From: Prevotella sp.
GTDB lineage: Bacteria; Bacteroidota; Bacteroidia; Bacteroidales; Bacteroidaceae
Direction of reading: 5' to 3'
NCBI GenBank assembly: GCA_017442765.1
Contig: JAFRZC010000210.1
Location: 1 to 12,097, forward strand
DNA length: 12,097 nucleotides
The position numbers were made by a program, and so were the translations under genes. The first letter of the stretch is position 1. Every line of letters begins with the position of its first letter. A model generated the notes under the pieces. That model had not been told where the DNA came from and did not search any database. It worked only from the letters and a program-made list of their open reading frames with translations. This document shows positions 5,563-12,089 of the stretch, piece after piece.

Positions 5563-6162
5563 ATGCAACTCCTCCCCACCACCTATTTCGGACCCGTCTC
5601 ATGGTATCAGCAACTCCATCGGGCGGGTCGCGTCGTAATCGACACTAACGAGGTGTGGGTGAAGCAGACCTTCCGGAACCGCTGCACCATCGCCACGACG
5701 GCAGGCACGCAAATCCTCACCGTGCCGGTGGAACATACAGGCGGGAAAGCAGTCAACATCCGCGACGTGCGCATCAGCGGACACGGCAACTGGCGGCATC
5801 GGCACTGGAACGCCATCAGCTCGGCCTACGGTCATAGCCCCTTCTTCCAGTTCTATGAAGACGACCTGCGTCCCTTCTTCTTCGAGGAAAAGTGGGAATA
5901 CCTCTTCGACTTCAACCTCGACATCATCCATAAGATGTGCGAGCTGTTGGATATAAAAGCCCCCTCCAACCTCCCCCCGAAGGGGGAGGCTTCAGAAGTT
6001 AGTTCTCCTATTGACTCCCTATTGCCAGAAGCCTCCCCCTTCGGGGGGAGGTTGGAGGGGGCTTATTGGCAAGTCTTCCAGCAAAAGCATGGATTCCTTC
6101 CCGACCTCAGCATTCTCGACCTGCTCTGCTGCATGGGCAACGAGGCTGTCTTATACCTGTAG
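5563..6162 (+). CDS. WbqC-family protein carrying an in-frame REP-type inverted repeat
   Basis: The 199-residue product fits the WbqC-like family: the N-terminus has [12 protein letters not shown] and W-V-K-Q-T-F-R-N-R, the middle N-I-R-D-V-R-I-S and [19 protein letters not shown], and the end Y-W-Q-V-F then [12 protein letters not shown]. Members lie in surface-polysaccharide loci or, as here, beside lepB; the biochemical role is not settled. The ATG abuts the lepB stop codon (no gap), which suggests translational coupling. Residues about 133-167 are encoded by a perfect 37-bp inverted repeat with a 34-nt loop (5957-6064). It is 108 nt long, so the frame is kept and the C-terminal family motif stays intact. 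The inserted segment is Pro/Gly/Ser-rich and probably forms a surface loop, replacing or adding to a variable region. Confidence 0.85.
   Translation: MQLLPTTYFGPVSWYQQLHRAGRVVIDTNEVWVKQTFRNRCTIATTAGTQILTVPVEHTGGKAVNIRDVRISGHGNWRHRHWNAISSAYGHSPFFQFYEDDLRPFFFEEKWEYLFDFNLDIIHKMCELLDIKAPSNLPPKGEASEVSSPIDSLLPEASPFGGRLEGAYWQVFQQKHGFLPDLSILDLLCCMGNEAVLYL
5957..6064. repeat. REP-doublet-like perfect inverted repeat inside a coding region
   Basis: The arms 5957-5993 and 6028-6064 are perfect reverse complements over 37 bp, around a 34-nt loop. Each arm also folds on itself: CCTCCCCC closes on GGGGGAGG (8 bp), with loop CGAA in the left arm and TTCG in the right. Two such hairpin units in inverted orientation with a short spacer is the layout of REP doublets. 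The C/G-block sequence is unlike the surrounding codons. I recall similar CCTCCCCC-GGGGGAGG units as common dispersed repeats in Bacteroidota genomes, but a genome search is needed to confirm that here. Confidence 0.9.
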
Positions 6163-6199
6163 GCGGGAAAATCGCAAATAAATTTGAATTTTCATTCAC

Positions 6200-6231
6200 T
6201 TTCAACCTTTCAACCTTTCAACTTTTCAACT
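6200..6231 (+). repeat. TTTCAACY octamer tract before ruvB
   Basis: Four direct 8-base units, TTTCAACC twice and TTTCAACT twice, run into a T-stretch and then the ruvB -7 box. The tract occupies the place of the -33 element; a TTTC of the third unit (6216-6219) is 19 bases before the -7 box. Confidence 0.6.
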
Positions 6232-6238
6232 TTTTTCG

Positions 6239-6246
6239 TACCTTTG
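6239..6246 (+). promoter_or_regulatory. -7 promoter box almost touching the ruvB start
   Basis: TACCTTTG is a good TAnnTTTG match, but its last base is only 5 bases before the ruvB ATG at 6252. With the usual few bases between box and transcription start, the transcript would begin at or within a few bases of the ATG, giving a leaderless or nearly leaderless mRNA. Otherwise the box is fortuitous and ruvB is read from upstream. Confidence 0.55.
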
Positions 6247-6251
6247 CAGGC

Positions 6252-7286
6252 ATGGGAGAAGATTTTGACATCAGGCAAGAGAGCTATTCCTCGAAAGAAC
6301 GCGATTTCGAGAATGCACTCCGACCATTGCGCTTCAGCGATTTCAGCGGCCAGCAGAAGGTCGTAGAAAATCTGGAGGTGTTTGTCGAGGCCGCCAAATA
6401 TCGGGGCGAGCCGCTCGACCACACCCTGCTACACGGTCCCCCGGGACTGGGCAAGACCACGCTTTCAAATATCATCGCCAACGAGCTTGGCGTGGGGTTT
6501 AAGATTACCAGCGGCCCCGTGCTCGACAAGCCGGGCGATCTTGCAGGTATCCTCACCTCGCTCGAACCCAACGATGTGCTTTTTATCGACGAGATACACC
6601 GTTTGTCGCCCGTTGTCGAAGAGTACCTTTACTCGGCGATGGAGGACTACCGCATCGACATCATGATAGACAAGGGTCCGTCGGCGCGCTCTATTCAAAT
6701 CGACCTCAACCCCTTTACACTTGTTGGTGCCACCACTCGTAGCGGACTGCTCACCGCTCCGTTGCGCGCGCGCTTCGGCATCAATATGCACTTGGAATAC
6801 TATGATCCCAAGACGCTGCAACGCATTCTGAAGCGCTCGGCCAGCATCCTGCGCGTGCCTATCGACGACGAGGCCGCGGCCGAAATCTCACGGCGGTCGC
6901 GCGGCACGCCCCGTATCGCCAATGCCCTGCTGCGCCGCGTGCGCGACTTCGCCCAGGTGAAGGGCAGCGGACGCATCGACCACAGCATCGCCCGACTGTC
7001 GTTGCAGGCATTGAACATCGACCGCTATGGTCTCGATGAAATCGACAATAAAATACTCGTCACCATCATCGACAAGTTCCGTGGAGGCCCCGTCGGCCTA
7101 TCGACCATCGCCACCGCCATCGGAGAAGACACGGGTACGGTGGAGGAAGTCTATGAGCCGTTCCTCATTATGGAAGGCTTTATTAAGCGCACACCGCGCG
7201 GACGCATGGCCACACAGCTGGCCTACGAGCATCTGGGGCGCAATCCCTATTCCGGAAACATCATGGAACCCGACATCTTCGGGTGA
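6252..7286 (+). CDS. ruvB: Holliday junction branch migration helicase RuvB
   Basis: RuvB is the AAA+ motor that, as hexamers loaded by RuvA, drives branch migration of Holliday junctions before RuvC cuts them. The 344-residue protein has Walker A G62-P-P-G-L-G-K68-T-T, Walker B L-F-I-D113-E114-I-H, the sensor 1/arginine-finger region [10 protein letters not shown] and P-L-R-A-R-F-G, sensor 2 S-R-G-T-P-R-I-A-N, and the C-terminal winged helix (G-P-V-G-L-S-T-I-A, then K-R-T-P-R-G-R). The start at 6252 gives M-G-E-D-F-D-I-R, the usual Bacteroidales N-terminus; a longer open frame from 6066 only overlaps the WbqC-family gene. No ruvA or ruvC is in the window, as is common in this phylum. The gene follows the WbqC-family stop by 89 bases. 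Confidence 0.97.
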   Translation: MGEDFDIRQESYSSKERDFENALRPLRFSDFSGQQKVVENLEVFVEAAKYRGEPLDHTLLHGPPGLGKTTLSNIIANELGVGFKITSGPVLDKPGDLAGILTSLEPNDVLFIDEIHRLSPVVEEYLYSAMEDYRIDIMIDKGPSARSIQIDLNPFTLVGATTRSGLLTAPLRARFGINMHLEYYDPKTLQRILKRSASILRVPIDDEAAAEISRRSRGTPRIANALLRRVRDFAQVKGSGRIDHSIARLSLQALNIDRYGLDEIDNKILVTIIDKFRGGPVGLSTIATAIGEDTGTVEEVYEPFLIMEGFIKRTPRGRMATQLAYEHLGRNPYSGNIMEPDIFG

Positions 7287-7319
7287 ATTATGAATTAAAA
7301 ATTAAGAATTAAAAATTAT
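7285..7319. repeat. GAATTAA-type heptamer tract after ruvB
   Basis: Five 7-base units (GAATTAT, GAATTAA, AAATTAA, GAATTAA, AAATTAT), beginning inside the ruvB stop codon. It is the first half of the 133-bp ruvB-coaD gap. I see no TAnnTTTG box and no stable hairpin terminator in that gap. Confidence 0.55.
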
Positions 7320-7384
7320 GATTAGTTGCCCAACTGTATATTATACATCCGGAAAAATTGGTTGTAAAATCATGAAGTAATCAT

Positions 7385-7419
7385 AATTATCAATTATCAA
7401 TTGTCAATTATCAATTAAT
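7385..7419. repeat. AATTATC heptamer tract abutting the coaD start
   Basis: AATTATC, AATTATC, AATTGTC, AATTATC and AATTAAT run directly up to the ATG at 7420 with no spacer, so the whole translation initiation region of coaD is made of repeat units. There is no purine-rich ribosome binding site. Confidence 0.65.
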
Positions 7420-7857
7420 ATGAAAACCGCCCTTTTCACCGGAACTTTTGACCCTTTCACCATCGGTCATGCCGATGTGGTGAGTCGCGTGTTACCGCTT
7501 TTCGACCGCGTGGTCATCGGCGTGGGTGTCAACGAACGAAAACAATGCCGTCAGACTGCCGACAAGCGCGTGACGGCCATTCGCCGTGTCTATGCCGACA
7601 ACCCTGCCGTGAAGGTGGTAGCCTATGATGACCTGACCGTTGACCTTGCCCATCGCGAGCAAGCCGATGTCATCGTGCGTGGTGTGCGCTCGGTCAAGGA
7701 TTTCGAGTATGAGCGCGAGCAGGCGGAAATGAACCGGCGGCTGTCGGGAATTGTTACCCTCCTGTTACCCGCTGACCCGCAATTTTCGTCCATTTCATCG
7801 AGCATTTTACGCGAGCTTGAACATTTCGGACACGATATAAAACCATTCCTGCCATGA
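7420..7857 (+). CDS. coaD: Phosphopantetheine adenylyltransferase
   Basis: CoaD transfers AMP from ATP to 4'-phosphopantetheine to give dephospho-CoA, the fourth step of coenzyme A synthesis from pantothenate. The 145-residue protein has the nucleotidyltransferase signature G8-T-F-D-P-F-T14-I-G-H17 at the N-terminus, the substrate-loop R-G-V-R and Y-E-x-E-x-A-E-M-N-R in the middle, and I-S-S-S-x-L-R-E at the C-terminus, which contacts ATP phosphate. At 145 residues it is a little shorter than the 159 of E. coli, ending soon after the last motif, as is usual for Bacteroidales. The stop codon overlaps the ybeY start (ATGA at 7854-7857), so the two are translationally coupled. No promoter box is visible in the gap after ruvB, so it may be read from upstream. 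Confidence 0.95.
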   Translation: MKTALFTGTFDPFTIGHADVVSRVLPLFDRVVIGVGVNERKQCRQTADKRVTAIRRVYADNPAVKVVAYDDLTVDLAHREQADVIVRGVRSVKDFEYEREQAEMNRRLSGIVTLLLPADPQFSSISSSILRELEHFGHDIKPFLP

Positions 7858-8351
7858 TAACCTACAACGCAGAGGGTGTGAGGATGCCCAAGATAAAAAA
7901 ACGCATGACGACGGCGTGGATACGCCATGTGGCGGCAAACTACGGGAAAAAAGTCGGAGAAGTGGGCTACCTCTTCTGCGACGATGAGAAAATTCTTGAG
8001 GTGAACCGCGAATATCTTGGCCACGACTACTACACCGACATTATCACTTTCGACTATTCCGAAGACGATGTCATCAACGGCGACCTCGTCATCTCGCTCG
8101 ACACCGTGCACACCAATGCTGAGAAATTTGGCAAGGACTACGACGAGGAGCTGCATCGCGTCATCATTCACGGCATTCTGCATCTCTGCGGCATCAACGA
8201 CAAAGGTCCTGGCGAGCGCGAACAAATGGAAATGGCTGAGAACATGGCTCTCGTCCTTCTCCATTATTATACAGAAGATAGTCGCAACACATTGATGGGA
8301 GAACCTGTACCGATGGGATACATTCCTTCCAGTAACGAAGGTATCGACTAA
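7854..8351 (+). CDS. ybeY: Endoribonuclease / rRNA maturation factor YbeY
   Basis: YbeY is a metal-dependent RNase needed for 16S rRNA 3' end processing and ribosome quality control. The 165-residue product has D-Y-Y-T-D-I-I-T-F-D-Y, G-D-L-V-I-S-L-D-T-V and the metal motif H106-G-I-L-H110-L-C-G-I-N-D116-K. The classical motif is H-G-x-L-H-L-x-G-Y-D-H; the third His position is Asp here, which I believe is normal for this order. The first nine residues before M-P-K-I match the longer N-terminus of relatives, and the ATG overlaps the coaD stop, so 7854 is taken as start. The C-terminus extends about 25 residues past the usual end (tail with E-P-V-P-M-G-Y-I-P). The gene ends 16 bases before the stop of the convergent SGNH hydrolase. 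Confidence 0.94.
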   Translation: MITYNAEGVRMPKIKKRMTTAWIRHVAANYGKKVGEVGYLFCDDEKILEVNREYLGHDYYTDIITFDYSEDDVINGDLVISLDTVHTNAEKFGKDYDEELHRVIIHGILHLCGINDKGPGEREQMEMAENMALVLLHYYTEDSRNTLMGEPVPMGYIPSSNEGID

Positions 8352-8367
8352 TTTTTCACTTCTTTTT

Positions 8368-9063
8368 CTACTGCTGCTTCCCGACGGTTTTCAGCACCTG
8401 GTCGGCTATCGAACGCATGCCTTTGATGGTGGGATGGCCGAGTTTTTTGTCAATGCCTTGCAACTGGATATATGTGATGCCGTAGTGACGGCAGATCTCC
8501 TTTGTCGATTCGGTGATGTCCTCACGCAGCTCATCGCCGATGATATAGTAGATGTCCACGTTGGGGTAGTGGCTTTGTGCCTGCTGGAGCAGATAGGCGA
8601 GCGCAGGGCGGTAGGTGTAGAGGTCGGGGCGGGTGATGCCATCGTACTTGAACTCGCCCACTCTCACGCCGGCCCAGCTGTCGTTGATGCATCCGAAGAT
8701 GAGGATGATGTCGGGACTGCCCAGACGCGGCAGGCGTGTGATGAACGACCGCTTGCTGTAGTCCTCACCGTTGTAGCCTGTGAAGGAAACGGTGGAGCCG
8801 CTGTACGACTCGTTCTTCTCCAGCCGGTAGCCGCCTTCTTTTATCACCTGCCACCACCACGTCTGTTGCACGTAGGCGACATCGGTGCGCGAGGGGTCAA
8901 TCGGTGAGTAATACCAGATGTCGTTTCCCTCGGGGATGTAACCTTGAAAGGTGGAATAACTGTCGCCGAGGATGGATACCGACGGACGGGACTGCGCCGC
9001 CACTGTAGTGGCAGTCAGGAGTAGCACGAAAATTGCAGCCTGTTTTTTCAGAAAATTGTTCAT
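8368..9063 (-). CDS. Secreted SGNH/GDSL-family hydrolase
   Basis: A 231-residue protein with a signal peptide (residues 1-23, ending T-V-A-A-Q), hence probably periplasmic. SGNH blocks are present: block I I-L-G33-D-S35-Y-S with nucleophile Ser35; block II N-E-S-Y-S-G89-S-T with the oxyanion Gly; block III F-G124-C-I-N127-D with the Asn; and block V G-H210-P with the catalytic His. The usual Asp three residues before the His is Lys here (K207), with D205 five before it, so the enzyme may use a Ser-His pair or D205. Such enzymes remove acyl or acetyl groups from carbohydrates or lipids; the substrate cannot be told. The gene follows rmuC by 20 bases on the same strand and is probably co-transcribed with it. 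The convergent ybeY ends only 16 bases away and no terminator hairpin lies between them. Confidence 0.88.
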   Translation of the reverse strand: MNNFLKKQAAIFVLLLTATTVAAQSRPSVSILGDSYSTFQGYIPEGNDIWYYSPIDPSRTDVAYVQQTWWWQVIKEGGYRLEKNESYSGSTVSFTGYNGEDYSKRSFITRLPRLGSPDIILIFGCINDSWAGVRVGEFKYDGITRPDLYTYRPALAYLLQQAQSHYPNVDIYYIIGDELREDITESTKEICRHYGITYIQLQGIDKKLGHPTIKGMRSIADQVLKTVGKQQ

Positions 9064-9083
9064 TGGTTTTTAATGTTTAAAGT

Positions 9084-10535
9084 TTAGGATTCTTCACTTC
9101 GTTCTTCTGGAGCTGGGAGCGGATTTTTGTCGCTTTGCCGGGCTCCGAGTTTGATGAGCTGGTTGGCGGTGGTGTTGATGCTGAGGCCGCCGTCGGTGAT
9201 TTTCTTCCTTCCGCCCTCGTAGGCCTCAGTTGCTTTCTGCAGGGCCTTTCCGATGTTCTGATACTCGCGCCAGAACTGCCCCACGCGGTTGAGCATCTCA
9301 CCCGCCAGGGCATAGACCTTCTCGTGGTTTTGTGCCTGAACAATCTGCGTCCACGTGAGGTTGATGATGCGCAGGGCGGCGAAGAGTGTCTGCTGGTCGG
9401 CGATAAACACATTCTTCTCCATCGCCTTCCGCCACAGGTCGGGCTGCACGTTGAGTGCCGACCAGAGCGCGCCGGTATGGGGGACGAACATGATGACGTA
9501 GTCCATCTTCACCTTCGGCGGCTGGATATAGGACGAATAGTCCTTTGCCGACAGTTCCTTGACGTGTTTCTGCAGGCTCTCGACGTGTGCCTTGAGGTAG
9601 TGCTGTCGCAGGGGCTCGCTCTCGGCGTTGACGTAGTCCATGAATGCCGTGAGCGACACCTTCGAATCGATGATGAGCTCGCGGCGCTGGTCGAGGTGCA
9701 GGATGACATCGGGGCGCATGATGCTTCCCTCCTCGGTCCTGACCGCGCTGCCTTCGGCGTCTTTGATGGTGGCCTGCGTGTCGTAGTGGATACCGTTGGT
9801 GAGTCCCTGCGACTGCAGCAGCTCGTCGAGCACGGTCTCTCCCCAGTCGCCCTGCACCTTTGCGCCGTGCTTGAACACGCGGGCCAGCTCGTCGGCACTC
9901 TCCTTTGCCGCGATGCTCTGGCGCATCATGTGCTCGATGTTCGCCTTCATCTCGCCGCCCATGGAGGTCTGCTTCTCGGTGTTCTCCTCCATGGCCTTCT
10001 TCATCTTGTCGATGGTCTCGCGCAGCGGGTTCACGATTTGTCCGAGGCTGAGGTTGCTGTTCTCGGCAAACTCCCGCTGCCGTTCCTTGAGCATCGAGTC
10101 GGTGGCCGTCTTCATCTGCGCAGTGACCTTCTCCATAGTTGTGTCGAACTGCGCCTTGAGCGCGCTGACGGCCTCCCCGTGGCGTTTCTCCTGGGCACGC
10201 AGCGCATCGGTGTTGGCGCGGTCTTTCACCGCCATGAGCTCCTCATACTGCACCTTCTGCTCCTGCAGCTGCCGCGCGGCATCCTCCTTTCCCCTTGCCT
10301 CCGTCTTCTCGCGCATGGCCTCCACCTCGGCTGCCCGGCGGTCGCGCTCCTCCTGAAGTTTCCTCTGCAGCTCTTGCGACTCGGCGTTGGCTTCCGACAA
10401 TGCCTTCTGCACCATCACCAGCTCGCCCTCTTTCATTTGATACTTTGCCGCGAGCGCACCCGTCTTCAGCCTTCCCACGAGCCAGCCGATGACCAGACCC
10501 GCCGCAAGGCCTGAAACAATAAACACAATTTCCAT
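9084..10535 (-). CDS. rmuC: DNA recombination protein RmuC
   Basis: RmuC proteins limit DNA inversions and rearrangements at short inverted repeats; the conserved region is predicted to have a nuclease-like fold. The 483-residue product begins with a membrane anchor (M-E-I-V-F-I-V-S-G-L-A-A-G-L-V-I-G-W), followed by a long Glu/Lys/Gln-rich coiled coil to about residue 200. The RmuC domain then runs from G-D-W-G-E (about 228-232) through R-P-D-V-I-L-H-L, I-I-D-S-K-V-S-L and M-F-V-P to A-D-Q-Q-T-L-F-A-A-L-R-I-I. The ATG at 10535 is chosen because a TTG six codons earlier lies inside the promoter box. The gene lies just inside one of two inverted 410-bp repeats, which is notable given the family's role, but that link is only suggestive. 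Confidence 0.93.
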   Translation of the reverse strand: MEIVFIVSGLAAGLVIGWLVGRLKTGALAAKYQMKEGELVMVQKALSEANAESQELQRKLQEERDRRAAEVEAMREKTEARGKEDAARQLQEQKVQYEELMAVKDRANTDALRAQEKRHGEAVSALKAQFDTTMEKVTAQMKTATDSMLKERQREFAENSNLSLGQIVNPLRETIDKMKKAMEENTEKQTSMGGEMKANIEHMMRQSIAAKESADELARVFKHGAKVQGDWGETVLDELLQSQGLTNGIHYDTQATIKDAEGSAVRTEEGSIMRPDVILHLDQRRELIIDSKVSLTAFMDYVNAESEPLRQHYLKAHVESLQKHVKELSAKDYSSYIQPPKVKMDYVIMFVPHTGALWSALNVQPDLWRKAMEKNVFIADQQTLFAALRIINLTWTQIVQAQNHEKVYALAGEMLNRVGQFWREYQNIGKALQKATEAYEGGRKKITDGGLSINTTANQLIKLGARQSDKNPLPAPEERSEES

Positions 10536-10550
10536 ATTCCGATTTTTGTA

Positions 10551-10582
10551 CAAAGGTACTATTAAGTGAGCGAAAATGCAAA
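10551..10582 (-). promoter_or_regulatory. rmuC promoter (-33 and -7 boxes)
   Basis: The minus strand reads TTTG (10582-10579), 20 bases of spacer, then TACCTTTG (10558-10551), a full match to the Bacteroidetes consensus TTTG-N19/21-TAnnTTTG. The ATG follows 15 bases later, giving a very short leader. This is the best promoter match in the window. Confidence 0.8.
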
Positions 10583-10622
10583 TTTATTTGCAATTTTCAT
10601 CACAGAGCATTTCATTTGCGAG

Positions 10623-11037
10623 TTTTAGAATTTCGATTTATTCACAATTTCCCCATTCCATTTTAACACATTCCGCGACTATTCTCCGCTTTTCCCTCCA
10701 TTTCCGATGATTTATCAGAAAAACGGGCTGTTTCCGCGACGATTGTTATCTCGCTGATTCCCATGGTGTTGCCCCTCTTGTCACTTTTCACTCTTCACTT
10801 TTCACTTCTGAAACATATACCTCTCACCGCCGAGACATATATCTTTCAGGTTCCGAAAGACCGTGTTTCGCGATGCGAAAGACCATGTTTCGGAAGGTGA
10901 AACATATATGTTTCGCAGAAAAAGGGGAGTGAAGGGGGAGTGAAAGAGGAGTGAAAGGGTAGCGAAAACGCGAAAAACCGCCGTTTTCCTCACTAAAAGC
11001 GACAAACTGAAAGCAGATTGAAATTAACATTTCAACC
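10623..11037 (-). repeat. Dispersed intergenic element, copy B (inverted)
   Basis: This is the reverse-complement counterpart of 2778-3186. On the minus strand it starts at 11037 with the conserved 76-bp head (to 10962), then a 47-nt pyrimidine tract (10961-10915, a single G), the five-unit array (10914-10804), the conserved 89-bp block opening with AGTGAAR heptamers (to 10715), and a looser tail to about 10623. The pyrimidine tract has the same length and base bias as in copy A but a different sequence; in B it contains repeated TTTCACTCC-like units. The element reads in the direction of rmuC and ends about 40 bases before the rmuC -33 box. It fills most of the 594-bp gap 10536-11129, in which I see no convincing gene. 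Confidence 0.85.
10804..10914 (-). repeat. Array of five 22-23-bp palindromic units, copy B
   Basis: The array has the same 111-bp length and unit order as copy A. Unit 1 carries the perfect palindrome GAAACATATATGTTTC (10899-10914) and unit 5 (10804-10825) is identical to unit 5 of copy A. Against copy A, the 16-nt cores differ at 4 of 80 positions and the linkers at 12 of 31. Confidence 0.8.
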
Positions 11038-11090
11038 GCTCTCTTTTGCAAATAAATGTTAATTCCTCCTTCTGTTTATAGATTTATTCC

Positions 11091-11098
11091 TATATTTG
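11091..11098 (+). promoter_or_regulatory. -7 promoter box of the UDG-like gene
   Basis: TATATTTG matches TAnnTTTG, 31 bases before the ATG at 11130. No clear TTTG lies at the -33 distance. Confidence 0.55.
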
Positions 11099-11129
11099 CA
11101 GGAGCAAAACGAAGCAAGGCCCGACTGCT

Positions 11130-11738
11130 ATGGAACATCTGAACATGGAGAATATTGCGCGGAGCACGGCGGAGGTGGAGTATCATCCGCTGGTGCCGTT
11201 CCTGCCCGCGAACGCGAAGGTGCTGTTTCTCGGCAGTTTCCCGCCCGCAAGGAAGCGGTGGTGCATGGATTTTTATTATCCTAACTTCATCAACGACCAC
11301 TGGCGCATCGAGGGGCAGGTGTTCTTCGGCAACCGCGACCATTTTGTTGACAAAGCAGGTAAGCGTTTCCGGCTGGAGGAGATTGTGGCATTCTGCCAGT
11401 CGAGGGGCATCGCCTTCTTCGACACCGCCACCGCCGTCCGCCGGCTGAGAGACAATGCCTCGGACAAATTCTTAGAGGTGGTGGAGCCCACCGACATCCG
11501 CGCCCTGCTCCGGCAGCTGCCCCTATGCCGGGCCGTCGTCACCACCGGCGAGAAAGCCACCGAAACCGTCTGTGCCACGCTCGGCATCGGCGACACACCC
11601 AAGGTCAACACCGGCGCACCCGTCCCCGACACCTCGCTCGTCCTCTATCGTCTCCCGTCCTCCTCACGCGCCTACCCGCTGCCCTTCGAGAAGAAAGCCG
11701 AGGCCTACCGCCGCATGTTCGAGCAATTCGGCGTTTAA
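11130..11738 (+). CDS. Uracil-DNA glycosylase superfamily protein
   Basis: The 202-residue protein shows the layout of the UDG superfamily. An N-terminal beta strand plus loop, V-L-F-L-G35-S-F-P-P39, stands at the place of the water-activating motif. It is followed by W-C-M-D-F-Y-Y-P-N-x-x-N-D-x-W-R-I, a central D-T-A-T-A-V-R-R-L-R-D-N-A-S-D, the strand A-V-V-T-T-G-E-K-A, and a C-terminal L-P176-S-S-S-R180-A-Y-P at the place of the DNA-intercalating loop. It is not the classical Ung (no G-Q-D-P-Y-H) and lacks the four Cys of iron-sulfur family 4 enzymes. It is probably a base-excision DNA glycosylase acting on deaminated bases; substrate preference cannot be told. ATG 11130 is taken; ATG 11145 is equally possible, since the conserved part begins at about residue 18. 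It ends before a two-way terminator at 11795-11829. Confidence 0.88.
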   Translation: MEHLNMENIARSTAEVEYHPLVPFLPANAKVLFLGSFPPARKRWCMDFYYPNFINDHWRIEGQVFFGNRDHFVDKAGKRFRLEEIVAFCQSRGIAFFDTATAVRRLRDNASDKFLEVVEPTDIRALLRQLPLCRAVVTTGEKATETVCATLGIGDTPKVNTGAPVPDTSLVLYRLPSSSRAYPLPFEKKAEAYRRMFEQFGV

Positions 11739-11794
11739 ACGCAGAACACGCCTTTCTGTATCGTGCAGCCGAATCGGCTGTTATCATGATAAAA

Positions 11795-11829
11795 AGGCGG
11801 CCGGCATCTTCCGCAGATACCGGCCGCCT
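11795..11829. terminator. Bidirectional terminator between convergent genes
   Basis: AGGCGGCCGG (11795-11804) pairs perfectly with CCGGCCGCCT (11820-11829) around a 15-base loop that can add an ATC/GAT helix. In the minus direction the stem ends in TTTTT, serving the 11886-12089 gene. In the plus direction it runs into CTCTTTC, a weaker T-tract, serving the UDG-like gene that stops at 11738. Confidence 0.8.
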
Positions 11830-11844
11830 CTTTCATATAGGAGT

Positions 11845-11862
11845 GCGGGTGTCCTCACCCGC
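11845..11862. repeat. Short GC hairpin next to the terminator
   Basis: GCGGGTG (11845-11851) and CACCCGC (11856-11862) form a 7-bp stem with a four-base TCCT loop, 23 bases beyond the stop of the minus-strand gene. It has no T-tract. It may protect the 3' end of the transcript or be a small dispersed repeat. Confidence 0.45.
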
Positions 11863-11885
11863 AATATACCGAGGGCAACACTCCC

Positions 11886-12089
11886 CTATTTCCACATGTC
11901 GTATTCAACTTCCTCCATATCGCCGAAGCTGTTGTCCTTTCCGCCGAACTCGTCAGCTCCGGGACTATTGCCTCCACCACTGGCCGTGATGTCGCCGTCC
12001 TCCATGAAAGGCTCCATCGTCCAAAGTTCTGTTTCAGGACAAATATATTCTCGCTTGTTCATACGATTGCTGTCGATAGTTTTTTTCAT
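11886..12089 (-). CDS. Small acidic Bacteroidota protein of unknown function
   Basis: A 67-residue product if started at the ATG at 12089, or 58 residues from the ATG at 12062 (M-N-K-R-E-Y-I-C-P-E-T-E-L). The N-terminal part, a basic start followed by Y-x-x-P-E-x-E and a short stretch ending D-I-T-A-S-G-G-G, then a Gly/Asp/Glu-rich tail (N-S-P-G-A-D-E-F-G-G), resembles the many short orphan proteins of Prevotella and Bacteroides that begin M-K-K-x-Y-x-x-P-E and change to a low-complexity tail after an A-S or G-G pair. Their function is not known; a precursor-peptide role has to remain a guess. There is one Cys (in Y-I-C-P-E) and no signal peptide. Two hairpins, one a good terminator, follow the stop. 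The upstream region, and so the promoter, is outside the window. Confidence 0.6.
   Translation of the reverse strand: MKKTIDSNRMNKREYICPETELWTMEPFMEDGDITASGGGNSPGADEFGGKDNSFGDMEEVEYDMWK

Noticed and set aside
6066..6251. Upstream extension of ruvB
   Set aside because: The extension only overlaps the end of the WbqC-family gene and the octamer tract; RuvB relatives begin at the ATG at 6252.
8434..8907. 157-codon plus-strand frame opposite the SGNH hydrolase
   Set aside because: The minus-strand product has a signal peptide and SGNH blocks; the plus-strand frame is its shadow.
9135..10514. 459-codon plus-strand frame opposite rmuC, and similar long antisense frames opposite dapB (3306-4109) and lepB (4129-4761)
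   Set aside because: They mirror the codon bias of well-supported GC-rich genes on the other strand and show no domain of their own.
10536..10553. TTG start giving RmuC six extra residues
   Set aside because: The TTG is part of the TACCTTTG promoter box, so it would not be transcribed; the ATG at 10535 begins directly with the membrane anchor.
2778..11037. A composite transposon bounded by the two inverted elements
   Set aside because: The elements encode no transposase, the enclosed genes are core housekeeping genes, and I see no target-site duplication at the outer ends.
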